Below, one piece after another: positions 7,457 to 8,244 of a stretch of DNA of 8,244 bases. The notes beneath the pieces were generated by a model. That model was not told where the DNA came from. It searched no databases and worked only from the letters and a program-made list of their open reading frames with translations. Position numbers and translations under genes: made by a program. Within the stretch, counting starts at the first letter, position 1. The number at the start of each line of letters is the position of its first letter. The DNA is from Anaerolineaceae bacterium (GTDB taxonomy: Bacteria; Chloroflexota; Anaerolineae; Anaerolineales; Anaerolineaceae): positions 1-8,244 of the forward strand of contig JAQTMA010000181.1 in assembly GCA_028714615.1 (NCBI GenBank), written 5' to 3'.

Positions 7457-7464
7457 GCCTGGGT

Positions 7465-8244
7465 TTATTCTTCTTTGCGCGCCGCCAATTCTTTTTGGCG
7501 GGTGTCGATAATGCTCTGAGTGATGTGGGTGGGCACTACCTCATAATGGTCGAATTGCATGGTGAAGATGCCGCGGCCACCGGTGATGGACCGCAGTTGG
7601 GTGGTGTAGCGCAGCATTTCAGCCAGCGGTACCAGTGCGGTGACGACAGAGTGACCTTTTTCGGTCTCCATGCCCTGGATGCGAGCCCGGCGGGTGTTCA
7701 TATCACCCATGACGTCGCCCATATTGGCTTCGGGAACGATGATGCGCGCCATCATGATCGGTTCAAAAAGAACCGGATTGGCATCCTTGAAGGCTATTTT
7801 GAAGGCTTCGCGTCCGGCGATTTCGAAAGCGATTGGTTTGGAATCTACCGGATGTTCTTTGCCATCGAAGACCGCAACCTTGACGCCCCGCACCGGGTAT
7901 CCGGCCACAATGCCTTCTTTCATAACACTGCGGATGCCCTTCTCAATTGCTGGCATGTAGCTGTTCGAGATCGCGCCGCCGAAAACGTCGTTGACGAACT
8001 CAAACTCACCTTCTTGAAGGGGTTCTACCCGCAGGGAAACCTCACCGAACTGTCCGGAACCACCCGTTTGCTTCTTGTGACGGTACATCGCCTGGGCTTT
8101 GCCAGTAATCGTTTCAGTATACGGAACACGTGGTTCTTCTGTCAGCAAGCCAACCTGGAATTTGCTCTCGGCGCGGCGAATAGCGACATCGATATGCTGA
8201 TCGCCCATACCCTGAAGGATCGTCTGGCTGGTAGATGGTTCCAT
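7465..8244 (-). CDS. fusA: Elongation factor G-like GTPase, C-terminal part (5' end beyond window)
   Basis: EF-G uses GTP to drive ribosomal translocation; the related EF-G2 type proteins have varied or unknown roles. The 260 codons here cover the end of domain III (SQTILQGMGDQHIDVAIRR, 5-24), domain IV (about 41-160, with KKQTGGSGQFGEVSLRVEP) and domain V (about 161-240, with EPIMMARIIVPEANMGDVMG and a closing FTMQFDHYEVVP). The GTPase domain is outside the window. The Met at the very edge (8244) is inside domain III and is not the start. The domain IV tip reads KEHPVDSKPIAFEIAGREAF, where canonical EF-G has YHDVDSSEMAFKIA; the tip His is kept but the surroundings differ. FGGAISNSYMPAIEKGI also departs from the usual GG.IP.EYIPAV. 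This suggests an EF-G2-type paralogue rather than the main EF-G, so the symbol is given loosely. It heads the cluster within the window, followed by the 68-residue gene after eight bases. Confidence 0.88.
   Translation of the reverse strand: MEPSTSQTILQGMGDQHIDVAIRRAESKFQVGLLTEEPRVPYTETITGKAQAMYRHKKQTGGSGQFGEVSLRVEPLQEGEFEFVNDVFGGAISNSYMPAIEKGIRSVMKEGIVAGYPVRGVKVAVFDGKEHPVDSKPIAFEIAGREAFKIAFKDANPVLFEPIMMARIIVPEANMGDVMGDMNTRRARIQGMETEKGHSVVTALVPLAEMLRYTTQLRSITGGRGIFTMQFDHYEVVPTHITQSIIDTRQKELAARKEE

Noticed and set aside
8242..8244. ATG at the window edge as the start of the EF-G-like gene
   Set aside because: The residues after it are the conserved end of EF-G domain III, so this Met is internal and the gene continues beyond the window.

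Overview
The window reads as housekeeping chromosome from a bacterium of moderate GC content. My best guess is the phylum Chloroflexota, class Anaerolineae. This is an inference from protein style only: a 477-residue type 3 (archaeal-like) prolyl-tRNA synthetase, an EF-G-like factor with unusual domain IV residues, and a PNPase with a Gly/Arg-rich tail. No rRNA marker is present to confirm it. All eight supported genes lie on the minus strand, so transcription runs from high to low coordinates.

In transcription order: (1) 8244-5202 holds a tightly packed cluster. It contains the C-terminal third of an EF-G-like translation factor cut by the window edge, a 68-residue unrecognised protein, a LOG-type Rossmann nucleotide-binding protein, and prolyl-tRNA synthetase (proS). 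A perfect 15-bp inverted repeat (5151-5185) follows proS, and then comes a HEAT-repeat protein resembling the AlkD DNA alkylation repair family (4320-5132). (2) 4320-3623 holds the ribosomal protein S15 gene (rpsO) with its own promoter candidates and leader, a clear intrinsic terminator, and a new promoter plus structured leader for the next gene. (3) 3622-1346 is pnp, encoding polynucleotide phosphorylase. The rpsO-pnp order is the classic bacterial arrangement. (4) 1345-1110 is a short intergenic region with a small tetraloop hairpin, a perfect 16-bp inverted repeat and a promoter. (5) 1109-1 is a two-gene unit: a five-helix membrane protein of unknown function and the N-terminal part of a GyrI-like ligand-binding domain protein, whose ribosome binding site overlaps the stop codon of the membrane gene.

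Functionally the window is mostly translation (EF-G-like factor, ProRS, S15) and RNA turnover (PNPase), flanked by small accessory proteins. I found no CRISPR array, insertion sequence, phage gene, tRNA or rRNA, and no convincing new multi-gene system. The points most worth a second look are two long perfect palindromes of the same architecture without U-tracts, the foldable pnp and rpsO leaders, the repeat-built Gly/Arg tail of PNPase, the unrecognised 68-residue protein in the translation cluster, and the AlkD-like protein whose catalytic residues I could not locate.
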